Below are positions 44,202-55,823 of a stretch of 64,000 bases of DNA, in pieces. Position numbers and translations under genes: made by a program. Where the stretch lies: positions 13,872,714 to 13,936,713 of the forward strand of contig CAIIXF020000007.1 in NCBI GenBank assembly GCA_903813345.2. Direction: 5' to 3'. This DNA is from Owenia fusiformis (Eukaryota; Annelida; Polychaeta; Sabellida; Oweniidae). The first letter of the stretch is position 1. Each line of letters begins with the position of its first letter. Under the pieces are notes generated by a model. It ran no database searches and was not told the DNA's origin. It saw nothing but the letters and a program-made list of their open reading frames with translations.

Positions 44202-47200
44202 ATGGCTGGTCGAAAAAAGATTTGGACAATATTTATCGTCATATTTCTGTTAATATCACCGATTAAGGCATGGGATACTGACGAACTGGAGCTCTTTGAT
44301 ATCGTTGAAGAAGTGAACCAAAATTTTTATGAGTTGATGGGTCTTGAACAGGTAAAAATGTATTACATTTAAAAAAAAAAAAATTTTCATTTTTATTTTG
44401 TTAGCATTAGTCTAGCCATAAGGCCTATTTTTTATTCATTCATGAATTTCTTAAACTGTAATCCATTTTTGAATGAGGTTTTAAAGTCGTTTGTACGTAT
44501 TTCTACTTTTGTGTAAAAGCTGAATCAATGGTAACATATAAGGACAATCTCACATTCAATTTGTTCCCATATGGTGATAACATATATAATATTGACCCCC
44601 TAGACTATATCCTATTTAGTCTGAATTATATTCAAACTGACTTCTAGTCAGTCTGTTGGATACATACTAATTGACCCCCTTCCTACAGGAACTTGGCTGG
44701 AGGGTCGAGCAAGCCCTCCAATAAGTCTGTACTGTTATAAAGAGATTTTTTACCTCAGTGTATTCAGTGCTCTATTTTCTCCATCCTAGAAATATAGTGG
44801 AATTTGTGTCCATAATGACAAATAAGAACTTAAAAAGTTGCAGTGGATATTCACATGTTAATACCGACTCTTCAAAATGTTGAGGTGATTTTGTAGCCCG
44901 ATTATGCTGCAACGGAAGATTGGCTCCCAGAGTGCAACATGACACGTGCCAGCTTTCAAAATGCTGTTCCGCCATTTTGAAACCTGTCACAAGTAAATAA
45001 GGTTAACTGATGTTGCATTCTGAGAGTCAATCCTCCTTGGATCACAAACATGGCAATTCATGAAAACTTTCGTTCGATTTGGTATGGATTTATCCATCAT
45101 TTGCAGGTATGAAGCTTTGAATTCATTTATTGTGCTACTTAAAGTGAACAGGAATTATTTTTCTACCGCTTGGGAGAGTTTGAGACACGAAACTTGGAAT
45201 TTAGCTCATTGTGACAACTTTTGATGGTTGAGGTTTATTTTTGTCCCCCACTTTATGTTGATGCTTCCTGAAATTGGTAAAAAGAGGTTGTTAACAGTAA
45301 GTAAAATTTTAAATGTTTGGAACTACTTTGAATTTAAAAAATAAGTAATCAAAGGACCATATTGAAACAGTACATGTATATGTAAAAATAGAAACATTTA
45401 TACATGTCCTAACTTTTGTATATTTTAGTTTGTTTTGTAGTTTAGCTATCATATCTGTGGTCCCTTAAATTTTGATGCTTCTCTGCCATGCTATTTTCGG
45501 AAAAATAAACATAGCTGAAACTCCCTAAATTACAAAAGGCCACAGCTTTACTGCACATTATATATAACTATCTGAAATATACAAAAGTAAGGACAAGTAC
45601 CTACATTTCTATTTTTATTTTATATACTGTTGCAATATAGTCATTTGATTGCTTATTTTTTAAATTCAAAGTAGTTCCAAACATTTAAAATTTTACTGTA
45701 GATATATCTAGTAAAAATATGTGGAATCATTTCAATAATAAATATACTGATTCAAACAACCCTACAGAGCAAGGTTACTAAAACTGGGAGCAATCCATCC
45801 ACTAGTGACTGAGAAATCTGAAGAATATGTAAAATATTGATTATATGCCAAATCCCGAAAAACTTTACGTCAAAATTATTAGCTCTAGAATAGATTTCTT
45901 CCTTAAGACATATCAAGACACATCCACTGTTAAAACTCTGTAGTTCAGAGAGTTCTTCGTTTCCTTCAAGGTTTATTTTGGTTTATTATTTTATTGAAGG
46001 ACAGCCAATAACAACTGCTACATACATAAAGTTGAAAAGAATTTGAACACCCAAGAGTGGTATAGTCTCAAACAAAGCATAACGATTGTAGGTGGCAATA
46101 CTCTTACTGTGGGGTTAGTGCTGCAGAAAAACATGTGCATATAATGATATTCACAGGTTAAGTGTCAAATATTTGTCAATCACTTGTCAATGATACAGCT
46201 ATAGATTGTCATTTATGACTTATGTATCATAGTTCATGAAAATGCTTTGTCTTTTAGAGTGCATCAACTTCAGAGATCAGGAAAGCTTACAGGAAGCTCT
46301 CACTGCAGCTGCATCCTGATAAAAACAAAGAAGAGGATGCTGAGATAAAGTTCAGGCAGCTTGTAGCTGTATATGAGGTGCTAAAAAATGCAGAAAAAAG
46401 ACAGAGGTAATGAAGATAAAAGTAACTCTCAATAATATGTTGCAAGCTTTCAACTTGTTATTACATGAATTTCCTAAATATTGTTATCTGGGGTCCAGAT
46501 AAGCTGAAAAAAATTATTAGCCAACGTGGCTAATATTTTCAAAAATATATTTGCCACTCTGAAAATTTAAGTCAAAACATTTTTATCAAATGACATAAAA
46601 AGCATACTTCAAACAAATTTCACATGTCATAGTCCCCCTAACGCTACCTTGTGACAACCAAGGCTGCCCCACCTTCTAATCTGGTTGGAAAGTGTTCAAT
46701 GCTTGGGCCTAGCCCTTGGTCCTGGCGATAGGAAATGCATACCTTTTCCATTTGTCTGAAATCCAATTGGCTAGTTTTTAAATATAACACATCACTTTGA
46801 TGTTTTAATCAATGTTAGCATTTTCCTTACATCTTTCATTATCTTGATGTGAAATAACAAGCTATGATATTGGTCAAAAGGCCACAAATCTACATCAAGT
46901 AGAAAACATTTCATCCACAAAAAACAAACCAACTTAACATTTTATTCCTCCAGGTACAATGAAGTCTTGGAGCACGGCCTCCCAGATTGGCGTCAACCAG
47001 TGTATTACTACCGTAAGATGCGCAAAATGGGTCTCCTGGAGATGTCTTTACTGCTCTTAGTTATACTTACTGTGGGGCAGTTTGCTGTTGTCTGGGCAGC
47101 TTATTTTGAAAAAAAGTTTGAAATGGTGAGAATTTTGTTGTATTTTATAAAGTTTATTCACAGAAATACAAAATCAATGATAGTTTCTTTGAACATTTTG

Positions 47201-50200
47201 TGCAGTCAAATGCAAAAATAATGTTTTATAAGAAAATATATTCGAAGGAAACAATTTTTTTTTGAAGTTTCACTGTTTTGTTCAATGATACTTAACTTCT
47301 TTGTTTTTCTCAGAGAAATCATGAGAGTCTATTACCAACTTTTTTATTACAGGAAGAAGTTTTTCGCTCCATGAAACGTAAGGCTAAGAAGACTAAAAGG
47401 AAGCAGAGAATCCAAGAAGAAGAGAATGATGAGATTGAAGACATCTTGCAGGAGGAACTTTCTGCAGTCCCTCGTCCAAAACTCATTGATCTTTTACCAT
47501 TAAAACTGGTCAGGTATTCAGCCAACGCTACTGTCTTTTAGGTTTATCTATTGACCCATTTAGAATATTCTCATACAGTACTAATATTTATCGTTGGAAC
47601 ATTTAATTATCCAATTGTAATGTTTTTTGTAGTGTATCTATTTGTCCCCAACACCCCCTCCCCGATTTCAAAATTCCTATTTCATATCTAACCAAAGCTA
47701 ATGTATGGGTTTATTGGTTGTAATATATCCAATTTGATTTCATTTTGCATCTCTTATTTTAAGATCCTGGCTATAGACTATTTTTATCCCATCGAAAGAA
47801 GTATGGAGGGATATAGGGAACGCCTCCGTCCGTCCGTATGTACGTCTGTAGGGACGTACGTACAGACCGTCCGGGCAATAACTCAAATACGGTTGGCCCG
47901 ATTTTATTCATATTTTGTACACATATACCCTATGGGGGTAGAAATTGTGCTTGAAAGCCGATTTTCAAAATGGCCGCTCATTTAAAAATGGCGGCCATTT
48001 TAGTGCCGATTTTACAGTAATTTAGGTGCAATATGTAAAACTGTAATAGCAATATGTTTTAAATGTAAAAAAAATAATATAGGACATTAATAAAGCTAGA
48101 AATGTAGATATTAAAAAAGCATATGGCAGCCATCTTGAAAAATGGCGGCCTTTACTCGTATTTTACGATTTTTGCTGAAACTCGAAAAGTAGTAGAGCGA
48201 TTTTGTTCATATTTGGTATGTGAATACTATAAGCATGGCACACTGTCTAGTGACACTTTTGGTAGAAGGCGGCCATTTTGAAAAATGGCAGACATTTTGA
48301 AAAATGGCCGCCATTTTAACTTATTTTACTAAAACTCGAAAACAAGGAGGATTGGCTCCCAGAGTGCACCACCGATATTCTGTCCCATATATGGGTATGT
48401 CGTAATACAAAATTCGAATTCAAACAGCCGCCATTTTGTTCACTTCAACATTTAAATCGTGAATTTTGGTCTTATTTCCAAACGAAAAATTCCAAAACTC
48501 ACAAGAAACGATCGAGATATTGGTTCGAATCTTTTGAACTGTTTATTTTGAATTTATAGTCGGTTTTAATTTCAGAAAATAACGACATTTCGACGTTTTC
48601 ATTGTTGGAAAATATCGAGTTTCGATCCTGGGAGCCAATCCTCCTTGCTCGAAAAGTAGTGGAGCGATTTTGTTCATATTTGGTATGTGAATACGTATAA
48701 GCATGGCACACTGTCTAATGACACTTTTGGTAGAGGGCGGTCATTTTTCAAAATGGCCGCCATTTTAACGTATTTTATTATAACTCGAAAAGTAGTGGAG
48801 CGATTTTGTTCATATTCGGTATGTGAATACTGTAAGCATGGCACACTGTCTAATGACACTTTTGGTAGAAGGCGGCCATTTTGAAAAATGGTGGACATTT
48901 TGAAAAATGGCTGCCATTTTAACTTATTTTACTATAACTGGAAAAGTAGTGGAGCGATTTTGTTCATATTTGGTACGTGAATACGTATAAGCATGGCCGC
49001 CATTTTAACATATTTTACTATAACTTGAAAAGTAGTGGAGCGATTTTGTTCATATTTGGTATGTGAATACTATAAGCATGGCACACTGTCTAATGAGACT
49101 TTTGGTAGAAGGCGGCCATTTTTCAAAATGGCCACCATTTTAACACATTTTACTATAACTCGAAAAGTAGTAGAGCGATTTTGTTCATATTTTGTACACA
49201 TATACCCTATGGGGGTAGAAATTGTGCTTGAAAGCCGATTTTCAAAATGGCCGCTCATTTAAAAATGGCGGCCATTTTAGTGCCGATTTTACAGTAATTT
49301 AGGTGCAATATGTAAAACTGTAATAGCAATATGTTTTAAAGGTAAAAAAAATAATATAGGACATTAATAAAGCTAGAAATGTAGATATTAAAAAAGCATA
49401 TGTCAGCCATCTTGAAAAATGGCGGCCTTTACTCGTATTTTACGATTTTTGCTGTAACTCGAAAAGTAGTAGAGCGATTTTGTTCATATTTGGTATGTGA
49501 ATACTATAAGCATGGCACACTGTCTAGTGACACTTTTGGTAGAAGGCGGCCATTTTGAAAAATGGCGGACATTTTGAAAAATGGCCGCCATTTTAACTTA
49601 TTTTACTAAAACTCGAAAAGTAGTGGAGCGATTTTGTTCATATTTGGTATGTGAATACGTATAAGCATGGCACACTGTCTAATGACACTTTTGGTAGAGG
49701 GCGGTCATTTTTCAAAATGGCCGCCATTTTAACGTATTTTATTATAACTCGAAAAGTAGTGGAGCGATTTTGTTCATATTCGGTATGTGAATACTGTAAG
49801 CATGGCACACTGTCTAATGACACTTTTGGTAGAAGGCGGCCATTTTTCAAAATGGCCACCATTTTAACACATTTTACTATAACTCGAAAAGTAGTAGAGC
49901 GATTTTGTTCATATTTGGTATGTGAATATTATAAGCATGGCACACTGTCTAATGACACTTTTGGTAGAAGGTGCCCGTTTTGAAAAGTGTTCGATGGGAT
50001 TTGCTACGCTTTGGCATTGCCGTTATTCTGGTTATGTGTTATTGATAAAAGTCTGCTTGTATATTTATAGGTTGGTGGTAGGTGCAGTTATTGGCATCCC
50101 AGGTGCAATATTAGAAGCTAAGGCAAGGTATGAGGAATACAAAGAAGAGAAGAGGAGGCAGAAAGAAGAGGAGGAGCTGGAACTGGAGGAGGCTAATGCT

Positions 50201-52596
50201 GCAGGTAGATTGACTATAAAAAGTATTTTAGGACCAGGACCAGATAAACTGTTCCATTAGAATTTTCTGTCTTATCATTGTAGATTGATTAACCAAAGTA
50301 TACATGTAGCTGAAATCCCCACGATATTCTTAGTGCACAGATGCAGAAGCTTGTCCTGTATCTTAGAATACAAAGTTTGGCCACTTTTCTACATTTGAAA
50401 TCATAAGCTTCAATATTTGCTACATAAACAAAACTATTGATTTCTATGGATAAAGCTAGACCTACAGAAGTTGTGAATTCTGAATCGTATTACATCCTTG
50501 TACTTACTCATTTTTTTACTCATTTTCTTGTACTTAGTGCAAATATCAATCAATATTTAAGGCTTCATATATACTGTTTCAGGAGAAGTTGTGAAGCGTC
50601 CTAAGAAACGTCAGAGGGTTGTTATACAAGAGTATGATGCAACACTATACAGTAATTCAAACCCTGTGATCTACAATGCTTCAGCTGACCAAGATCAAAA
50701 TGAAGTGGATACAAAACAGATAACAACTAAAGTTAGTGTTCTTATTCATTCATTTACACACATGAAGTTCTGTAAGGTTATCATTGTTTCTGTTCAAAAA
50801 GCTTGAAGTTGCACAAATGTAGAACATTAGAAGTTAACAATAGATAATATGTTAGTTATTCTCACACAGAACACACTGATAGATTAAGGACATCGATACA
50901 CATTCTTACAAGTGACAGAGCTTCGCAACTGTGACAATTTTCAAAAACATGTATTTTAGGTTATCATTGCATAGACTCAACATAATAACTAGTCTAAACT
51001 GTGAGGAAAACTTGATATGTAAAAATGTTAATAATTTGTTGTTAAAATTTCAGAATGAAGGAGAATGGACAGATGAACATACATCATTACTTGCTAAAGC
51101 AGCTAAGAAATTTCCTGGTGGAGTTTCAGGCAGATGGCAGAAAATAGCAGAATTTGTTGGGCGCCCTGTATCAGAGGTAATAAGCATTAAATGTTGAGAC
51201 TCATTCTTCTCATTCTAAATAATGGGTCACTTGCAATTGGTTTGTGTAATTCTAAACAAGTTCCTTGGTAATGCATTCATCTCTAATTTCCTGAACTCAA
51301 CAGACAAATTACAGTGTGAGTATTTAAGAGTTTTTAAAAGTCAAAATAGTCAAATAGAAATAATGAAAATACCAAACAGTCTCATAACCCCCAATGGTAC
51401 ACATAGGGATTTAGATGGGCAGAATGGAACCTCTTTAAAGTATACAAGGCTGCATGTTAAAGACAATAAAACCTCGTCCGTATATTCGATGTTATTCGAA
51501 GTATTTTTCATATTTAAGTGGTTGCTGTCATTTCAGGTGATTACCCACTCTAAGAAGATGAAGGCTGGCTTTGCTGTTTCCATAGACCCTTCAGCTCAAG
51601 GTATCGTAGGTGCTGCAAAGGACAACTCTAAAATACTGAAAAAGGGCAGTCATATAAACCCAGATATCTATAGTAGAAACGAAGAAGACATTAAACCTTT
51701 ATCCAATGGCAATGTGTCCAACACAAGCACCAAATCTAGTGCCAATACTAATGAAACTACACAAAAGATCTCTAAAAGTAGTAGTAATAATACTTCATCT
51801 GTGAAATCCACAAGATCTGATGGTGCTGCTTCTACTGAGGTGGGAAGTAATGAAGGTGACTGGTCTCAGAACCAGCAGAAAATATTAGAATGGGCTCTTG
51901 GGCAATTCCCTAAGGGCACTGAAGCTAGGTGGGACAAGGTAGCAGAGCATATACCTGGAAAAACTAAGGTGAGAACACTGGGAATATAGATTGACTGACA
52001 TTCGTGGACAGGGTTTCCACAGTCAGGAAAAGTTTTAGAAAATTTGATAAGATTCAGTGAAATTTTGGTAACGAAAATGCATTGTATTCATTTTTTGTCC
52101 ATAGATAAAAGCTCATAAAATTTGACAAGATTCTGTGAAATTTTAATAACGAAAATGCATTGTATTCATTTTTCGTCTATAGATAAAAGCTCAGAAAATT
52201 TGACAAGATTCGGTGAAATTTATGCATTATATTCATTTTTCGTCCATACATAAAAGCTCATTTGGTTATGGTGTTTCACATTTGAATGAGGGAAAAATCA
52301 ATGAATTTTTATATGAAAATGTTATGGTTGTACTAACCCTGTTGAACTGTGAGTCTGTTTGGTTGTCTGCCAATGTTTATGTTTCTTTATTGGCATCCTT
52401 ATACCGTCTGTACAATGTATATAGGCATAAATTGCTTCGATTTGTTTAGATGTGCAACCATCAGATTTTATAACTGTGTAACTGTTAAGTACAGGATATA
52501 ATGTGCTATTTATTTTATTTTCAGGATGAGTGTGTTACTAGAGTAAAGTTCTTGCTAGAATTAGTAAAAAAACGTAAAGCAGCCACCACAACATAG
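44202..52596 (+). CDS. DNAJC1: DnaJ homologue subfamily C member 1 (9 exons, complete)
   Basis: ER-membrane J-protein that stimulates the luminal Hsp70 BiP and exposes SANT domains to the cytosol. Exons: 44202-44351, 46258-46406, 46954-47125, 47353-47513, 50071-50204, 50583-50731, 51054-51176, 51537-51968, 52525-52596; in phase, 513 residues. Seen: signal peptide ([20 protein letters not shown], cleavage near KA|WD), [20 protein letters not shown]-domain with HPD at 69-71, [18 protein letters not shown], a membrane helix, a basic coiled segment, SANT1 ([20 protein letters not shown]) and SANT2 ([20 protein letters not shown]), and a basic tail. The start was chosen for its signal peptide and G at -3 and +4; an in-frame ATG at 44106 would add 32 residues. 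The exon 6 donor AAA|GTTAGT is weak. AATAAA at 52988 is the nearest signal. Confidence 0.95.
44910..45039. mobile_element. Diverged short copy of the CAAGGAGGATTGG MITE
   Basis: Left CAACGGAAGATTGGCTCCCA then GAGTGCAACA; right end, reverse-complemented, CAAGGAGGATTGACTCTCAG then AATGCAACA. About 28 bases of imperfect inverted ends around a 70-base centre. Same family as 48343-48647. No target duplication remains. Confidence 0.6.
45300..45697. repeat. Foldback with about 130-base arms in DNAJC1 intron 1
   Basis: Left arm AGTAAAATTTTAAATGTTTG then GAACTACTTTGAATTTAAAA; the right arm is its inverse with few changes through a shared AAAAATAGAAA and TGTCCT(A)ACTTTTGTATATTT. Total 398 bases. It would form a long intronic hairpin. 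Confidence 0.8.
47786..50000. mobile_element. Tandem-repeat element filling DNAJC1 intron 4
   Basis: Begins TATCCCATCGAA (in ATCCCATCGAAAGAAG) and ends with the inverse TTCGATGGGAT. Near the left is a GTCCGTCCGTATGTACGTCTG segment. The core is about ten copies of a unit of roughly 137 bases containing GGAGCGATTTTGTTCATATT, AAGCATGGCACACTGTCTAA and AAAATGGCCGCCATTTT. The 415-base stretch 47928-48342 recurs almost unchanged at 49190-49619, and 48656-48890 at 49620-49850, so the core grew by segmental duplication. Open frames here are repeats, not genes. Confidence 0.8.
48343..48647. mobile_element. 305-base MITE with 20-base perfect ends and 8-base target duplication
   Basis: Ends CAAGGAGGATTGGCTCCCAG and CTGGGAGCCAATCCTCCTTG. 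Flanks CTCGAAAA at 48335-48342 and 48648-48655. The duplicated copy of the host repeat at 49612-49619 has a single CTCGAAAA running straight into GTAGTGGAGCG: the empty site. The 8-base duplication suggests hAT-type mobilisation. Confidence 0.93.
51054..52596 (+). other. DNAJC1: DNAJC1 exons 7-9: paired SANT domains
   Basis: Exon 7 encodes SANT1 with the three spaced Trp/Phe core positions ([25 protein letters not shown]). Exon 8 is a Ser/Thr/Asn-rich linker and the first two helices of SANT2 ([20 protein letters not shown]). Exon 9 completes SANT2 ([18 protein letters not shown]) and ends TAG. Intron 8 carries the tandem repeat 52029-52262. Confidence 0.9.
52029..52262. repeat. Tandem repeat, about 80-base unit, DNAJC1 intron 8
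   Basis: Almost three copies of a unit with AAAATTTGACAAGATTC, GTGAAATTT, AAAATGCATTGTATTCATTT and ATAGATAAAAGCTCA. Confidence 0.75.
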
Positions 52597-52806
52597 TGAC
52601 TCTCTTGCAAGCACAAAATAGTCTAATCACCCAATGATATTCTACATAATGACTACATTATGTATTTCCTATAAGGACTATCCACTGATATTTACCCAGA
52701 ATATGATCAATGTTTTCACATAGCAACGATTATATTTGTATTTAATGATAACAGATCAACAAAATGACCCAGCTAATATTGTGGACAGTGCATAGGGTAT
52801 TTAGAG

Positions 52807-52922
52807 GTTATGTCACTATCGTGGCATATATGCCCGAGGTCTCAGTGATATATGGCCCGACCTTGGGAGGGACATTGATCTCTGAGAACCGAGGGCACAT
52901 GTGCCACGATAGTGATATAAAC
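52807..52922. repeat. Hairpin element in the DNAJC1 3' flank
   Basis: Arms GTTATGTCACTATCGTGGCA (left) and TGCCACGATAGTGATATAAAC (right), continuing through GCCCGAGG / CCGAGGGC and CTCAG/CTGAG. About 116 bases. The left half also occurs at 12194-12276. It may lie within the transcript if the AATAAA at 52988 is used. Confidence 0.75.
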
Positions 52923-53885
52923 GATTTATAACATGCCTATGATGATGTAGACTGGTCAGAGAGTACCATTTTCTTAAAGAATTGACAAATAAATGGTTTG
53001 AAAATGATTGAAATGAGTTTAGAAAAATTGCTCGCGCAGTTTTATCTTCGATTGATTGGTTATGACGTCAGCGCCTTGACCAATCAGAAAGTTAGCGGGC
53101 GCGGGCTTTTCGAAACTTATATTGGACCGCTGTCTTGTGTACACTTTGCACTATACATCATCATAGGTATGTTATAATATGGCTTATTCCAGAATAGGTG
53201 TGTGGATATCATTTCAGAATAAAAATGATATTTTTGTTACCAGCGGATAAATACTGTATTTTGGCAAATAGTGTCTTAACAAATAAGTACAGATTCTAAC
53301 CATGAGATGTTGGATGGTTAACAAATTTTCTACGTACTTGTTTCAAAATGAAGAATCATTTAACTAATATAAAAGAACAAGTTATGATTTATTCTGAATC
53401 TAAAAGTTCGCCATTAAGAAGCCTGCATCAGCACAATAAAATGATAATTTAAGGTTAATTTAAGGTTTGATATTCAGTACCTTTACAGAATATTTTTTAA
53501 TTTGCTAAATTAGGCGATTAGTAATTGTTTGATATTAAATTGGGTGGTGCACCTCTTGAATATAGTGTTCAACTAACTTTGTTATCTCTTAAGTTTTATA
53601 GTCTTTAACTTCTTTTGGTTGGGTCCAGAGTAGGTTTTGGTGTTTTCGTCTTTTCTCCGTGGGTTAAACTGAAAGACCATTGATTACCTGTTGTTGCTGA
53701 CGTCATTGGACATGTGACTTCTGATCGATCATTTTTACTTGTTACGACTTATTATCTTTATATTTTGTTGCACCATGGGCTTTCAACTAGATAATTAAAA
53801 GCCCATGGTTGCACTAATCTTTTATTCTCCCCGACAAACTGTTATATTTTCATAAATCTAAATATTGCATATTTATTATTATCCA

Positions 53886-55070
53886 ATGGTTACAAGGATA
53901 TATATCGAATATCAGGTGAAGATATATTTGATATGTGGATCAAGATATCATATTTTAGCAAAAAATCCCCAAACCATCGAATATCACTTCTCAAACCATC
54001 GAATATCACTTCTCAAAAAGTGATATTCGATGGTTTCAAAAGTGATATTCGATGGTTTAGATTTTTTCAATAATTTTTTGTCAATTTTTTTCTAAAATTT
54101 TTTTCTAGAGTTTTTTCTAAAATTTTTTTTTAGATTTTTTCCTTCAAAATTTTTTTTCAAAAATTTTTTCCCTCAATTTTTTTTTTCAAAAATTTTTTCC
54201 TTCAAATTTTTTTTTTCAAAAACTTTTTTTCAAATCTTTTTAAATTTTTTTTAGATTTTTTCCTTCAAAATTTTTTTTCAAAAATTTTTTCCCTCAAAAT
54301 TTTTTTCCTTAAACTTTTTTTCGAAATCTTTTTAAAAAATTTTTTTTTACCATTTTTTTCGCTGGGTTAAGATTTCCCATGGGATAAACGGACAATCCTA
54401 TGGTTTTTCAAAAATATCAATTATATCCACTCATGGATATCAATATCTTCACTCATTCGCTGCGCTCACTCGTAAAGATATCAATATCCACTCATGGATA
54501 TAAATGATATTTTTTCAAAACCATAGGATATTCCTATATTATCCCATGGTTGCAAGGATATAGATCGAATATCACATGAAGATATATTTGATATGTGGAT
54601 CAAGATATCATATTTTAGCAAAACATCCACAAACCATCGAATATCACTTTTAAACTATCAAATATCACGTCTTAAAAAGTGATATTCGATGGTTTGAAAA
54701 GTGATATTCGATGTTTTGAAAAGTGATATTCGATGGTTTCGAATTTTTTCAAAAAAAAATCTTTTTACACTTTTTAATTATTTTCAAAAAAATTTCAAAA
54801 TTTTCAAAATTTTTTTCAACATTTTTTCACAATTTTTTTCAATAATTTTTTTAAATTTTTTCTCAAATTATATTTTTCAACTTTTTTCGCTGATGATGAT
54901 TTCCCATGGGATAAACGGACAATCCTATGGTTTTTCAAAAATATCAATTATATCCACTCATGGATACAAATATCTTCACTCATTCGCTGCCCTCACTCAT
55001 GAAGATATCAATATCCACTCATGGATATGAATGATATTTTTTCAAAACCATGGGATATTCCTATATTTTC
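53886..55070. repeat. Two direct copies of a composite palindromic repeat
   Basis: Copy 1 is 53886-54547, copy 2 is 54548-55070. Each has AAGGATATA(G/T)ATCGAATATCA, a cluster of inverted AAGTGATATTCGATGGTTT motifs, a long T-rich stretch, and a closing hairpin with arms of about 85 bases (CCCATGGGATAAACGGACAA, ATATCCACTCATGGATA) around TTCACTCATTCGCTGC(G/C)CTCACTC. A partial third piece follows to about 55190. Confidence 0.75.
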
Positions 55071-55723
55071 TGATGATATGATTTTTATCCACCCATGCAT
55101 ATTTGACGCTGCTCTCTTGCTACACTCGCTTATTACACCCACTCGTGGAGATATTTTCCACTCGTGAATAAAATTTGTATCACTCATAAATCGTAGGATG
55201 TCCCCCATTTCAACATACAGATATATGAGTGTGAGCAACATTGCTTGATGTTGTATGTAGTGAATATCCTATCATGAAACATTGCTCTACCTCGTATACG
55301 GTTGATATTTAATTTAAACGAATATTGGAATTATTGCAATTTCTAGAGAAGAATTAGACACAAAGGATAAGTCAGGATATGTGTCCTTTTTGTCCCTCAT
55401 TAAGATCTTGTATGCTTTTTGTTACTGTCCTCGTTATATTTGATAAGTAAATGCACTTTTTCCTGAGTTTTGATGCATAATGAATATATAAGTCGTTATC
55501 ATATAAAAAACACCAATGGCAACATGTATGACATACAAAGTAAAAATAAATTAAAGACCATGAAGAATTGAAAAGAAAATTACATTTATAGATGCATTTT
55601 AGTTTTCAAATTTTTAAACTTTTGAAATTCCTGCCCGTATAATTCGAAGAGGGAAAAATAAGATGACTGCCATTTGATGTAGGAGATATCAGAAAAAGTT
55701 GCTTCACTTTTAATTTTCACATT

Positions 55724-55823
55724 GAGCACAGCTTTATGGTTTGGATTTTTTTGATTGATTCTGACTGTTCATCATCAGGATCATGCATACAGATTATAGA
55801 ATTGAAACCATAAAGCTGTGCTC
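55724..55823. repeat. 100-base hairpin with 19-base perfect arms
   Basis: GAGCACAGCTTTATGGTTT at the left and AAACCATAAAGCTGTGCTC at the right, with a loop of 62 bases. Confidence 0.75.

Larger units (their letters stand above)
44202..46406 (+). other. DNAJC1: DNAJC1 exons 1-2: signal peptide and J-domain
   Basis: Exon 1 carries the signal sequence and the first helix of the J-domain ([20 protein letters not shown]). Exon 2 starts [18 protein letters not shown] and then HPDKNK. HPD is the loop that triggers Hsp70 ATP hydrolysis, so it should be functional. The 1.9-kb intron between them holds a MITE relic (44910-45039) and a foldback (45300-45697). Confidence 0.92.
46954..50731 (+). other. 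DNAJC1: DNAJC1 exons 3-6: membrane segments and charged linker
   Basis: Exon 3: [20 protein letters not shown], the membrane helix. Exon 4: a very basic run ([13 protein letters not shown]) then acidic sequence. Exon 5: [16 protein letters not shown], a second hydrophobic stretch, and a Glu/Arg coiled coil ([16 protein letters not shown]). Exon 6: [17 protein letters not shown], a possible nuclear or ribosome-binding basic patch. The 2.6-kb intron 4 is almost filled by the repeat 47786-50000. Confidence 0.85.

Noticed and set aside
48499-49983. Several frames of 60-110 codons on both strands with repeated [21 protein letters not shown]
   Set aside because: By-products of the tandem repeat in DNAJC1 intron 4.
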